Origin: Massilia rubra
GTDB taxonomy: Bacteria; Pseudomonadota; Gammaproteobacteria; Burkholderiales; Burkholderiaceae_D
DNA: 64,000 bases
Reading direction: 5' to 3'
NCBI RefSeq assembly: GCF_011682065.1
Contig: NZ_VUYU01000036.1
Span: forward strand, 1-64,000
This document shows, in pieces, positions 43,506-51,927 of the stretch. Positions within the stretch are counted from its first letter, which is position 1. Every line of letters begins with the position of its first letter. A program made the position numbers and the translations under genes. The notes beneath the pieces are model-generated. The model saw nothing but the letters and a program-made list of their open reading frames with translations, did not search any database and was not told where the DNA came from.

Positions 43506-45452
43506 ATGTCACAACTCCACACAGTCCTGTTCTCGGCCATGCTGGCCGGCGCCATCGCGCCCGCATGGGCGGCCGAGCCGGCGGCCCTGCGCGACTACCG
43601 CGCCCTGGCGATCAGCCCCGACGGCAAACGCATCGCCGCCCTCGAATCGCTCGACCCGGGCGGCTTGCCGCTGCGCCCGCACGCGGTCGTGGTCGTGCGC
43701 GACGCCGCCAGCGGCGCCATCATCGCCCAGTACGACCCGTGCGCCAGCTGCATCTACGACCATCCCGCCTGGTCGCCCGACCAGCAAGCGCTGGCCTTCA
43801 TCAGCGCCGACGCCAGGGCCGGCACCGCCACCCTGTACATCGCCGGCGCTGCGGGCGCCGCGCCGGTCGCCGTCATCAAGGGCGTGGCCAGCACCGCGCG
43901 CTGGTCGCCGGAAGGCAAACGGATTTCGCTGCTGGCCACGGTGGGCGCTAAAAAGCTCGCCGGCGCAGTCGAAGCCGGGGCGCGCCAGGTCGGCGAAATC
44001 GGCGTGCAGGAAGACGCCCAGCGCCTCGCGGTAGTGCCCGCGAACGGCGGCGAACTGACCATGGTGTCGCCGCCCGACAGCTATATTTACGAGTACGACT
44101 GGACCCCGGACGGCAAAGGCTTCGCCGTCACCAGCGCCAGGGGCAATGGCGACAACAACTGGTGGGTCGCCACGCTCGGCCATGTCGACATCGCCAGCGG
44201 CGCGCTGCGCGTGCTGGCCGCCCCAAAGATGCAGATGAATATCCCGCGCGTCTCGCCCGACGGGCGCAGCGTCGCCTTCATCGCGGGCCTGATGAGCGAC
44301 TTCGGCTCGGTCGGCGGCGACGTCTTTACCGTGCCGCTGTCCGGTGGCGAACCGCACAACGTCACCCCGCGCTTCGCCGGCTCCTTTAACGGGCTGGCGT
44401 GGCAGGGCAAGCAGTTGATCGCCTCGGCGCTGGTCGGCAGCGAGCATGCGGTGCTCGCCATCGACCCGGTCAAGCGCGGCACGCGCACGCTCTGGTCGGG
44501 CGCGGTCAGCGCGAGCGGCTCGCGCCAGGGACGTTTTGTGTTCAGCGCCGACGGCGCCATCGCCGCCTCCGTGCACGAAGACTTCGCGCGTGCGCCGCAC
44601 ATCGTCGCCGGACGGCTGCCGCACCTGGCCGCCATCACGCGCGACAACGACGGCTTTGCGCCGCAGGTGCGCGCCACCAGCGTCGAATGGAGCAACGACG
44701 GCTTCAGGATGCAGGGCTGGCTGGTCGCGCCGCTGGCGACCGAGCCTGGCAAAAAACATCCGATGGTGGTGCAGGTGCATGGCGGGCCGGCGTCGGCCGC
44801 CTCGCCGCGCTTCGTCTCCGATGGTGAGCAGGCCAACCCGCTGCTGCGCGACCTCACGCGCAAGGGATACTACGTGTTCCTGCCCAACCCGCGCGGCAGC
44901 TTCGGCCAGGGCGTCGCCTTCGGCAGTGCCAACAAGCGCGATTTTGGGGGCGGCGACTGGCGCGACATCCTGGCCGGCATCGACGCCGCCGCCAAAAGCG
45001 CGCCGGTGGACGCGGGCCGGCTTGGCCTGATGGGACACTCCTACGGCGGCTTTATGACCATGTGGGGCGTGACCCACAGCCAGCGCTTCAAGGCCGCGGT
45101 GGCCGGCGCCGGCGTCGCCAACTGGATCAGCTACTACGGCCAGAACGGCATCGACCAGTGGATGATTCCCTTCTTCGGCGCCTCGGCCTACGACGACCCG
45201 GCGGTGTACCGGGCGGCCTCGCCGATCGAATCGATCAAGGCCGCGAAGACGCCGACCTTGCTGTACGTGGGCGAGCGCGATGTGGAAACGCCGGCGGTGC
45301 AATCGATGGAATTCTGGCACGGCCTGCGCGCCATGGGCACGCCGACCGCGCTGGTGATTTATGACGGCGAAGGCCACGCGATCCGCAAGCCCGAGCACCA
45401 GCGCGACCAGCGTGCGCGCACGGTGGGGTGGTTCGAGCGCTATCTCAAGTAG
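43506..45452 (+). CDS. S9 family prolyl oligopeptidase-type serine peptidase
   Basis: This 648-residue exported peptidase has a signal peptide (MLAGAIAPAWA/AEP). A beta-propeller domain covers about 30-370, with repeats such as YDWTPDGKGFAVTS. A C-terminal alpha/beta-hydrolase domain holds the catalytic Ser512 in GHSYGGF, the Asp in GERDVETP and the His in GEGHAIR. It resembles acylaminoacyl-peptidase/DPP-like enzymes and should degrade oligopeptides in the periplasm. It is a single gene with its own promoter upstream. Confidence 0.93.
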   Translation: MSQLHTVLFSAMLAGAIAPAWAAEPAALRDYRALAISPDGKRIAALESLDPGGLPLRPHAVVVVRDAASGAIIAQYDPCASCIYDHPAWSPDQQALAFISADARAGTATLYIAGAAGAAPVAVIKGVASTARWSPEGKRISLLATVGAKKLAGAVEAGARQVGEIGVQEDAQRLAVVPANGGELTMVSPPDSYIYEYDWTPDGKGFAVTSARGNGDNNWWVATLGHVDIASGALRVLAAPKMQMNIPRVSPDGRSVAFIAGLMSDFGSVGGDVFTVPLSGGEPHNVTPRFAGSFNGLAWQGKQLIASALVGSEHAVLAIDPVKRGTRTLWSGAVSASGSRQGRFVFSADGAIAASVHEDFARAPHIVAGRLPHLAAITRDNDGFAPQVRATSVEWSNDGFRMQGWLVAPLATEPGKKHPMVVQVHGGPASAASPRFVSDGEQANPLLRDLTRKGYYVFLPNPRGSFGQGVAFGSANKRDFGGGDWRDILAGIDAAAKSAPVDAGRLGLMGHSYGGFMTMWGVTHSQRFKAAVAGAGVANWISYYGQNGIDQWMIPFFGASAYDDPAVYRAASPIESIKAAKTPTLLYVGERDVETPAVQSMEFWHGLRAMGTPTALVIYDGEGHAIRKPEHQRDQRARTVGWFERYLK

Positions 45453-45557
45453 GGGGAAGGGGGCCGTGCACCTGCGCGGCCCCAAGGCCCGCCTTTGACA
45501 CTGGAATGACCAAGCCGGCATTGCACGTCAGCGTTGGAATCCATTGGTCTTGCGCTC

Positions 45558-46535
45558 TCAGATATTGTCCGGGTCGTCAATTCGCTGCCAACGCTTGCCG
45601 TCAAATACGGCGAGCCAGCGCTTGGCCACCACTAACATTTGTCCATGCCCGGAATCCAACGCCCTGCATTTGAACGTTCCCTGACCGGTGTCCACATAAC
45701 GCAATTTGCCGCTTTCGAGGCGGTAAAGGCCTTTCAGACCGCCTACGTAAAGATGTCCATTAAACCACGTCATCGCGTAAAAATCGTCATGCGCGCTAGC
45801 ATCCAAAGGGTGGAAGTTGCTGCCTTTTCCTTGTACTAACACCCCGTTGTTGCCGGCAGCATAAACCCATCCATCATCCGCGCAATGCACGCAATTTAAA
45901 TCTACATTCGTTGCCTGTGCGACCTGAAGCCATGTATTGCCGTTGAAGAAAAAAATAAGCCCCTCTCTGCCAACGCAAAAAATGGCATCTTCCGAAAACC
46001 CATCGATCGCGCACATGTCGCGTTGGGTTGGTCGCGCGGCCTTGAGTGCTTCACTTACGCTCATGCCTTGTTCTAAATAGTCACCCAGGCCTGGCGCCTT
46101 TAAACCCGTGTCAAAGGCTTTCCACGTTCCGTCCGCGCGCCGCATGACTTTGCCGCCATATCCGCACAGGTACAGGTTACTGCCGATCTGATTGATGTCC
46201 GTTAATGAAGGTATCCCATGCCCATCTTCACCCCCCGGAAGAATCTCATCGACTACATGCTCGCTTCCTGGTATATAAAAACCGACGACGCCAGATCCTT
46301 CTTCCAATGCCACGTAGGCACGAGTTCCCTGTGAGGTAAATCCGGATAGTGTGCAAACTGAGCTTACTTGCCAATTTCTGTCTTGATAAAACCAGTTGCC
46401 GCTATCAAACCACTTGAGGCGGCCATGATCGTATTCATTCATGGGTTGGGCGTCCATCCGGGTAGAAATGAAGTAATAGTCATTTTCAATAATACAACCA
46501 TCCAGGAATTCTACCGAAGCCTTATTGTTAGCCAT
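45558..46535 (-). CDS. Probable immunity protein, beta-propeller-like, paired with the upstream Tox-SHH toxin
   Basis: This 325-residue soluble protein has no signal peptide. It contains repeated short beta-blade motifs (GKVMRRADGTWKAFD, GLIFFFNGNTWLQV, GVLVQGKGSNFHPL, GLYRLESGKLRYVD), consistent with a propeller. It starts 9 bases after the toxin gene and shares its low GC content, while the rest of the operon is GC-rich. Immunity genes directly follow their toxins in such cassettes, so protection against the nuclease is inferred from position, not homology. Confidence 0.6.
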   Translation of the reverse strand: MANNKASVEFLDGCIIENDYYFISTRMDAQPMNEYDHGRLKWFDSGNWFYQDRNWQVSSVCTLSGFTSQGTRAYVALEEGSGVVGFYIPGSEHVVDEILPGGEDGHGIPSLTDINQIGSNLYLCGYGGKVMRRADGTWKAFDTGLKAPGLGDYLEQGMSVSEALKAARPTQRDMCAIDGFSEDAIFCVGREGLIFFFNGNTWLQVAQATNVDLNCVHCADDGWVYAAGNNGVLVQGKGSNFHPLDASAHDDFYAMTWFNGHLYVGGLKGLYRLESGKLRYVDTGQGTFKCRALDSGHGQMLVVAKRWLAVFDGKRWQRIDDPDNI

Positions 46536-46544
46536 GCATTGCTC

Positions 46545-47336
46545 CTATCGAAAAGGTTTTTGATGAGAATTTGTGGAAAGTATTTCGACAAATTTTTGCA
46601 TTGTTAATCCGCTTTGACCATGCGGATCAGCTCTAAGCAATGTGTCTTTACTTAATCCTAGATTTTCATGGCGAGATCGCAACGTATTTTTAATTTTGTT
46701 CTCATCGCAACCGGTTACTGCTGATACCGATTCGGCACCGACCGCTTCCAGCTCGTCGAGAGTAGCGGTCCATTTTGGTATGGCTTTTTCGCCGACAATC
46801 TTTTCGCTTTGGTCGTACATCTTGTGAATGGCAAGATGTTTTTCTTCCGATACGCAAATGCATTGCCCCTTGCCCTCATCCATCTTGTCCGCGTAATAAT
46901 AACCTCCACCTCGCCCGGGCAAGTATTCATCCAAAATCGAATCGAGCATCGGACCCAATGATACTTTCCCGGTTTTGGGACCGCGCGTGCCAGGAGAGCG
47001 CCAGCACCGATCGGGAACAATATGATGGGAGCGACCGTCTGGACACTCTTTTTGGGCATCTTTGTACGAATAGATCTTGCATTTGTCCTTCTCCTCGTCA
47101 TTTTGATTATCCCTGTGGCGATTCGTTGCCACGTTCATCAAGCTCAGCAACGCCAAGTAATAGTCCAGGGGCCCGAGCAGTACCGGCCCCTTCGGCGGCG
47201 CTCCGGGGCTGGCAGGCAACTCGTCCACCGGAAAACCGCCCGCTGGCCGTGGCGCCGGCAATCTCGGCGGCCCTTTTCTCACCAGCACGCCAGCCCCCGC
47301 CTGCTGCCCCACAGCCCCTTGAGCCAGGATAGACAT
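46545..47336 (-). CDS. T6SS-associated toxin with Tox-SHH (HNH/EndoVII) nuclease domain
   Basis: The 263-residue protein has a GC-rich Pro/Gly N-terminal segment (about 1-70) and a low-GC C-terminal toxin tip. The tip carries the nuclease signature GRSHHIVPDRCW at residues 101-112 (Ser-His-His), the mark of the Tox-SHH family of HNH/endonuclease VII toxins. The end contains LSKDTLLRADPHGQSGLTMQ. DNA of target cells is the expected substrate. It follows the PAAR-like gene and precedes the probable immunity gene. It is not fused to a PAAR domain, so it presumably loads through the DUF4150 protein. Confidence 0.8.
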   Translation of the reverse strand: MSILAQGAVGQQAGAGVLVRKGPPRLPAPRPAGGFPVDELPASPGAPPKGPVLLGPLDYYLALLSLMNVATNRHRDNQNDEEKDKCKIYSYKDAQKECPDGRSHHIVPDRCWRSPGTRGPKTGKVSLGPMLDSILDEYLPGRGGGYYYADKMDEGKGQCICVSEEKHLAIHKMYDQSEKIVGEKAIPKWTATLDELEAVGAESVSAVTGCDENKIKNTLRSRHENLGLSKDTLLRADPHGQSGLTMQKFVEILSTNSHQKPFR

Positions 47337-47347
47337 CGTCGTCGCCC

Positions 47348-47746
47348 TTAAGTTTTATGATTGTGGCTCATGAGGTCAAGATGTCGCGGCACGTTATATC
47401 CCTCGACGAAGACGTTCGGCGACCACGACAAAAAATACGCTTTTCCCTTGATGACGCCGCTCTTGACTCCCTTCCTGAATGCCTCGGTAGCCGGCTCGTT
47501 GCCGGTACTGGTCGCAATCCGGCTCTTGTCGCGCAGCGCCACCGGTTCGCCGTACATGAAGACACTGGTCGAACCGTTTTCGAGGTCGCTGATCCTGGCG
47601 GTATTGGGGTAGGGGACCGGTACCCCGATCCTGGCCGGTCCGGGCGGGCTGCCGCAGACGTCGGGAAAGGCCGCCGCGCTCATGCCGGCCTTCGATGCCT
47701 TGCCGGCAATCGACATGCTGTTGGCGTAAATTCTGAACATGGCCAT
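47348..47746 (-). CDS. PAAR-like protein, DUF4150 family
   Basis: This 132-residue protein is read from the ATG at 47746, preceded by GGAAAGGA. The DUF4150 pattern is visible as AAFPDVCGSPPGPARIGVPV and VPYPNTARISD, then VFMYGEPVALRDKS. DUF4150 proteins form PAAR-like spikes on type VI VgrG trimers and link them to toxins. The frame remains open to 48268 but that region lies inside the ketosynthase-like gene. It is followed 11 bases later by the toxin gene. Confidence 0.88.
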   Translation of the reverse strand: MAMFRIYANSMSIAGKASKAGMSAAAFPDVCGSPPGPARIGVPVPYPNTARISDLENGSTSVFMYGEPVALRDKSRIATSTGNEPATEAFRKGVKSGVIKGKAYFLSWSPNVFVEGYNVPRHLDLMSHNHKT

Positions 47747-47766
47747 GGACGATCCTTTCCCTATGA

Positions 47767-48846
47767 TCAGGCTGAAAACTCTCCAAAACTGAGCAGGGCG
47801 GCGCTGCGTTCGCCTTCGTCGTTCGCCATCAGGCACAGCATGTTGTACGACGGCGCATAGCCCTTGTGGGCGGACGCATAAGCCCACGCCAGCGCCAGCA
47901 AGCCCGCCGCCGCGCCGGTCTCGCCAAGACTGTCGGCCAGCATCCACAAGGGCGTGGTGGAGACATTCGTGCGCGCTGCCGCCAGCGCGAATTCTTTCGC
48001 ATAAAAGTCTTCGCTGGACTGGCCGCTGATGCGCAAGCCCACGCCGCCCGAATCGGCCGGCAATCCACCCAGCGCCGTGTTGATGGCTGCGCTCAAGGCA
48101 ATCGCCCTGTTCGGCGCTGCGCCTCCGATAACGGCCAATTCCCGCGCGATTCCCAGACCGGTGCAGAACAAGGTGGCCGCTGGCGCGGCGGGAGCTGTCG
48201 ACGGCCTGTTGCTGAAACGTGGCGCGACCTGCGTTATCTGGTCCGGGCGCGCCACCAGCAGCGCGCATGCTGCCTCGCCTGGAATGAATCCGTGCGTATT
48301 GACGGACGAGAGCACCCGCCCGGCCCTGTGCATGGCCAACAAGGTATCCGCACTGGCATACGAGTCGACGGCGGCAATCAACACGAAGGGATGCGACCTG
48401 GCCAGGTCAAAAGCCTCGTTGAGGGCCATCGCGGCGCCGGCCTGGCCGTACGCATACACCCGCGACTGTGCCGCAAAGCGTCGGCCGAGCGCCTCCTCGA
48501 CGCCCGCACGCAAGACCGAATCGAGCGCCGCGATGCGTCCCGGCCGGGTCACTTCGGCCACGCACAGGAGCAGCGGGATGCCCTGCGTGTCCAGGTGCGG
48601 CAAACCGTCGAGGCATTCGCCGATCGCGCGCGCCAGCATCGCGCCATGCTTGTCGATGGCCGGCGCGCGGTCGGCTTCCCGTCCCAGCCTGACCAGTGCC
48701 GCCGTTATCGGCTCGCCACGGGGATCGATGAAGGGCAGGTCGTTAAAGTCGTTGAGCCTCGTGCGCAACGCGGCAAAGGTGGACGGCGCGTTCAGCCCTG
48801 CGGAGGTGACCGCGCCGGTGCGTAACAGGGCGAGCGGTTCGGTCAT
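47767..48846 (-). CDS. Beta-ketoacyl-synthase-like (thiolase-fold) protein of the T6SS cargo operon, active-site Cys absent
   Basis: The protein has 359 residues. The thiolase-like fold is suggested by SRVYAYGQAGAAMALNEAF followed by FVLIAAVDSYAS and GFIPGEAACALLVA, which align with the ketoacyl synthase segments around SACATSAH, VFAGGGEE and DGFVIAGGGGMVVVE. The nucleophilic Cys of ketosynthases is replaced by Tyr in this alignment. Such proteins recur in T6SS effector operons next to DUF2169 and DUF4150, where they may act as chaperones or adaptors. It overlaps DUF2169 by 4 bases. Confidence 0.72.
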   Translation of the reverse strand: MTEPLALLRTGAVTSAGLNAPSTFAALRTRLNDFNDLPFIDPRGEPITAALVRLGREADRAPAIDKHGAMLARAIGECLDGLPHLDTQGIPLLLCVAEVTRPGRIAALDSVLRAGVEEALGRRFAAQSRVYAYGQAGAAMALNEAFDLARSHPFVLIAAVDSYASADTLLAMHRAGRVLSSVNTHGFIPGEAACALLVARPDQITQVAPRFSNRPSTAPAAPAATLFCTGLGIARELAVIGGAAPNRAIALSAAINTALGGLPADSGGVGLRISGQSSEDFYAKEFALAAARTNVSTTPLWMLADSLGETGAAAGLLALAWAYASAHKGYAPSYNMLCLMANDEGERSAALLSFGEFSA

Positions 48847-49958
48847 GGCGCGTCCGCGTCAATGCCGCGTCGCCGGGATGGCAATTCATCGACCAACACA
48901 TCCAGCGCAATGTGAATGACGTGCCCCTTCGGACGTTCGCCAATCTCGATTGCGATAAATCGCAAGATATCGTTGTCCAGATTTCTGACCACTCGCCACA
49001 CGACCGTAAAGCGCTGCTTGTCCGGTTCGAAAACCAGGGTGTCGGCGCGGGCGGCCACGCGTTCGGCACCGCCCTGGCGTGGAGTAAGCGTGACGTGCAT
49101 GGCCAGATCGGGGAGATTGAATTCGAGCCGGCCCGATGGCGTCAATGCCGGGTGCGTGAGGTTCACCAGCATCACGGCTTCTCCACCGCCAAGCTGCGCC
49201 ACCTGCTGGTCTTCCGGCGCGCTCTGAAAATAGCGGGCGTCGAAATCAGGCGGCAGGAAAGGAAAAACCTGCTCCATCCATTGCGCGTCGTACGTGCCTG
49301 CATATCTGATGCGCGGCTCCCAATTACGCCCCACCGGCCCGAAACTCAGTGGCGCGTATTTGCCGCTTGGGCTGGTGACCGGGTCGATCGGCGATTCTGT
49401 CTGCGCCACCGGCGATCCATCCGCAAATTTGCCGTGCGGGCGATAGCCGCAGCCGACCGGGTTGCGAGCATACGCCAATCGATCCGCTTCCTTTTCCGGA
49501 CCGTTTTCCGTGCCGCCGTACGCAATGTCGTAGCTGATGGTTTGCCTGGTAAACGGTTCTGGCTTGCCGGCGCCCACAAACGCCCCGAGCAAATGGGTGC
49601 GCCACGGGCGCTTGCCGAGCACATTGAAAGCCTTGGCCATGGTCCCCACCCGCAGTCCTACCGGGACCACGCTGGTCGCGATAGCCCGTGGAGCGTAGGC
49701 GCTGCCCAGCAAAAGCACATCGACCTTCGGCTTGTCCAGGCAATAATCGCACTCGTACTCCGGGGCGCTCAAGCCAGGTTCGCCGGTCGCGGTATCGGCC
49801 AGGGTGATCGGAACCTGTTCTTCCATCGGCTCGGGCGACTCGCCAGCGCAGGGCAAGCGAAACGTCGCCTTGATCACCACCACCAGGCACTCGCTTCCCG
49901 CCTGGTTGTGCATCGTTGTGTAGCCTGCGGCGAAACGGGTGTGATTGGTGAGATTCAT
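48843..49958 (-). CDS. DUF2169 domain-containing T6SS accessory protein
   Basis: The protein has 371 residues and is read from ATG at 49958. It begins NHTRFAAGYTTMHNQAG and includes CDYCLDKPKVDVLLLGSAYAP, typical of DUF2169. DUF2169 proteins are encoded in type VI cargo operons between VgrG/DUF6484 and PAAR genes and are thought to help load effectors on the spike. A frame extension to 50090 belongs to the DUF6484 gene. No enzymatic motif is seen. Confidence 0.85.
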   Translation of the reverse strand: MNLTNHTRFAAGYTTMHNQAGSECLVVVIKATFRLPCAGESPEPMEEQVPITLADTATGEPGLSAPEYECDYCLDKPKVDVLLLGSAYAPRAIATSVVPVGLRVGTMAKAFNVLGKRPWRTHLLGAFVGAGKPEPFTRQTISYDIAYGGTENGPEKEADRLAYARNPVGCGYRPHGKFADGSPVAQTESPIDPVTSPSGKYAPLSFGPVGRNWEPRIRYAGTYDAQWMEQVFPFLPPDFDARYFQSAPEDQQVAQLGGGEAVMLVNLTHPALTPSGRLEFNLPDLAMHVTLTPRQGGAERVAARADTLVFEPDKQRFTVVWRVVRNLDNDILRFIAIEIGERPKGHVIHIALDVLVDELPSRRRGIDADAP

Positions 49959-49969
49959 GCCCGCGCCGT

Positions 49970-50464
49970 TCAGTTGAGAGAAACAGAACCGCCCTTGATC
50001 CTGTTCTGGCCCGCTGCACGGGAGAGAATATGCTTGCCCCTGATTTCGATATTGCCCTGGGCATCGAGCGTGATGGAGGCGGCGCCGCACATCAACGTGA
50101 TGCGCCGATGGGCGACCAGCACGAGTTCCTCCCCGTCGGCCACTGCCTGTAACGGCAACGGCGCCACGCCGCCGTTCCGGCCTCCATCCGCACGGGGCGC
50201 GCGGACGATGCCCATGATGACAGGGGCTGCAGGGTCGCCGCCATCGAACTGCAGGGCGACTCGTGCGCCGATATGTTCGTGCCCCAGGTCGACCACGGTG
50301 AGGGCGGTCTGGGCGTCCCTGGTGCCGGCTTGGACCAGCGGGGCGCCATCGGCGTCGAATCCCGCCAGCACGCCCAGGACCATGCCGGACGCTTTGATGT
50401 CGTCCGGGCGTCTGGTGGTCGCGGCAGCGATTGTTCTCGGTGGATTAGCTACGGTCATGGTCAT
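49970..50464 (-). CDS. DUF6484 domain-containing T6SS accessory protein
   Basis: This 164-residue protein contains a beta-rich gp5/VgrG-like OB segment (GARVALQFDGGDPAAPVIMG). A needle-like tail follows (ITLMCGAASITLDAQGNIEIRG), reminiscent of the VgrG C-terminal gp5 repeats. It probably binds or extends a VgrG spike. It overlaps the TIGR02270 gene by 20 bases and precedes DUF2169 by 11 bases. The family name is recalled with moderate certainty. Confidence 0.75.
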   Translation of the reverse strand: MTMTVANPPRTIAAATTRRPDDIKASGMVLGVLAGFDADGAPLVQAGTRDAQTALTVVDLGHEHIGARVALQFDGGDPAAPVIMGIVRAPRADGGRNGGVAPLPLQAVADGEELVLVAHRRITLMCGAASITLDAQGNIEIRGKHILSRAAGQNRIKGGSVSLN

Positions 50465-51698
50465 CTCCTCGAAGTCGTTCCAGGCGCTGGCGTTGAATCC
50501 GCGCGGCGGCGTGCACGGGAAAGGTCGGCTCGCCCGGGTGCATCAGCGCCCGGTGAAGCGCAGCCAGTTCACGATGCGCTTGTTCGCCGGCAGACAAAAC
50601 ATGCAGAAGCCAGGGATCGGATACCGGCCTGCCCAACAGATAGCGCATATCGCCCGGATAACACTGTGCGTTAGCGTCCCACCATGTTTGCAGGCGGGCG
50701 CGATCCGGTAGCGGATACGCGGGCGCGTCCTTTGTCCGCGAGCGCGGTTCCCCGCGCACCATCCGGTTCGCATCCAGATCGAGGCCGGTGATCAGGCGCA
50801 CCGATTCGCCGGCCAGTCGGGCTGTGTTGCCGTCGTCGATTTGGGCAAGCAGCCAGGGAACATGCTGCCGGTCGCCGCTCCATCCGGCCGCCTGGATCGC
50901 CAGCGCGCGCTGTTGCGCGCACTGCATCAATGTCGCGATGTAGTTGTGTAGTTCGCTGCCCGACAGTGCCACGCAAAGCAGCTTCGCAACCTCAGGAGTC
51001 GGCCTGGTTTGCGCGGCCGCATACGCATGCAGGGCGGGAATGGCCGCGTCGCGCCCGCCGAGAAGCAGCGCGCAGCGAGCAGCATTGAAAAGCGCCGGAT
51101 GCCCGGGCGTGGCCTGGTCGAGAAAACCCGCTACACGTGGCAGGAGGGCGACTCTCCCACACTGTGCAATCGCATCGAATTCGGACGCATCCGCTGAAGT
51201 GGCATGGGCCAGCAGGGCATCGTCGAGCCGACCGTCCGCAAGTGCGGGGTGAAGGTGGCAGTGGGCGAGGGCGGCAAGTCGGCAGGCGCCATCGCAGGAC
51301 CTGATTTGTGCGTCAACCAGGCCGCTGACGGCGTGCGAATCGAACCATGCCAGCACGCCGTGCAGGGCATCGGAAAATCCGGGCTGGCCGGACAGGCGGG
51401 CAAGGGCATCATCCATCGCCTCGCGCGCCTCGCCCAGGAACGCGAGCGCCAACACGACAAACGCATCGGCCCCGACGTCATGACAGCGGCGGCCGGCGGC
51501 CTTGTCATACGCCGCCTCGGCCAGTTCCGTGGCGATCTTGCCGGCTTCATGCAGGCCGTCGAGATGCGCATCGATCGCGCCATCGATGTCGGCCAGCCGA
51601 TCGAAGCGCAGGCGGACGTCGACGATCTCGCGGCGTCGGCGCCACCACGTGGTCGCCACATCGGTTACATGCTGCGCTACGATCGTTGGATTGGTCAC
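50445..51698 (-). CDS. TIGR02270 family HEAT-like protein, first gene of the T6SS cargo operon
   Basis: This 417-residue soluble helical protein opens MTNPTIVAQHVTDVATTWWRRR, the start typical of TIGR02270. A chain of HEAT-like helical repeats follows (for example ALFNAARCALLLGGRDAAIPAL). TIGR02270 proteins are restricted to T6SS-type loci and their role is unknown. It is the first gene of the cassette; no vgrG or tss gene lies in the window, so the secretion apparatus must be encoded elsewhere. Its promoter should lie in 51699-51770. Confidence 0.85.
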   Translation of the reverse strand: MTNPTIVAQHVTDVATTWWRRRREIVDVRLRFDRLADIDGAIDAHLDGLHEAGKIATELAEAAYDKAAGRRCHDVGADAFVVLALAFLGEAREAMDDALARLSGQPGFSDALHGVLAWFDSHAVSGLVDAQIRSCDGACRLAALAHCHLHPALADGRLDDALLAHATSADASEFDAIAQCGRVALLPRVAGFLDQATPGHPALFNAARCALLLGGRDAAIPALHAYAAAQTRPTPEVAKLLCVALSGSELHNYIATLMQCAQQRALAIQAAGWSGDRQHVPWLLAQIDDGNTARLAGESVRLITGLDLDANRMVRGEPRSRTKDAPAYPLPDRARLQTWWDANAQCYPGDMRYLLGRPVSDPWLLHVLSAGEQAHRELAALHRALMHPGEPTFPVHAAARIQRQRLERLRGDDHDRS

Positions 51699-51772
51699 TT
51701 GGGCACCGTGAAAGCATATCCTAAGATAGGCTTTTCACAGTGTGGCGTAACTAACAGGAATACGAGTAAAGG

Positions 51773-51900
51773 CCGGTGTCAGGTCTGACATTCGGACACG
51801 TCCTCGTCTGTAATTCCGCCTGCCGCGCGCCTAAGGATGAGCTCGTGTCCGAATGTCAGACCTGACACCGGGTGCGAATGTCAGACCTGACACCGGGTGC
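51773..51900. repeat. Inverted and tandem short repeats with a GTCAGACCTGAC core
   Basis: Arms at 51773-51800 and 51844-51871 are exact 28-bp inverted repeats around a 43-bp spacer. The right arm continues into a 25-bp tandem duplication (51851-51875 and 51876-51900). The core GTCAGACCTGAC is palindromic. The array lies between the divergently spaced T6SS operon start and the 3' end of the M16 gene and may act as a terminator or be a mobile repeat. Confidence 0.7.
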
Positions 51901-51927
51901 GGGTGGTGGTCGACACCGGGTGGTGGC

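Noticed and set aside
45453-45557. Terminator hairpin between the S9 peptidase and the immunity gene
   Set aside because: A GC-rich stem (GGGGCCG/CGGCCCC) is present but lacks a T-run, so intrinsic termination could not be supported.
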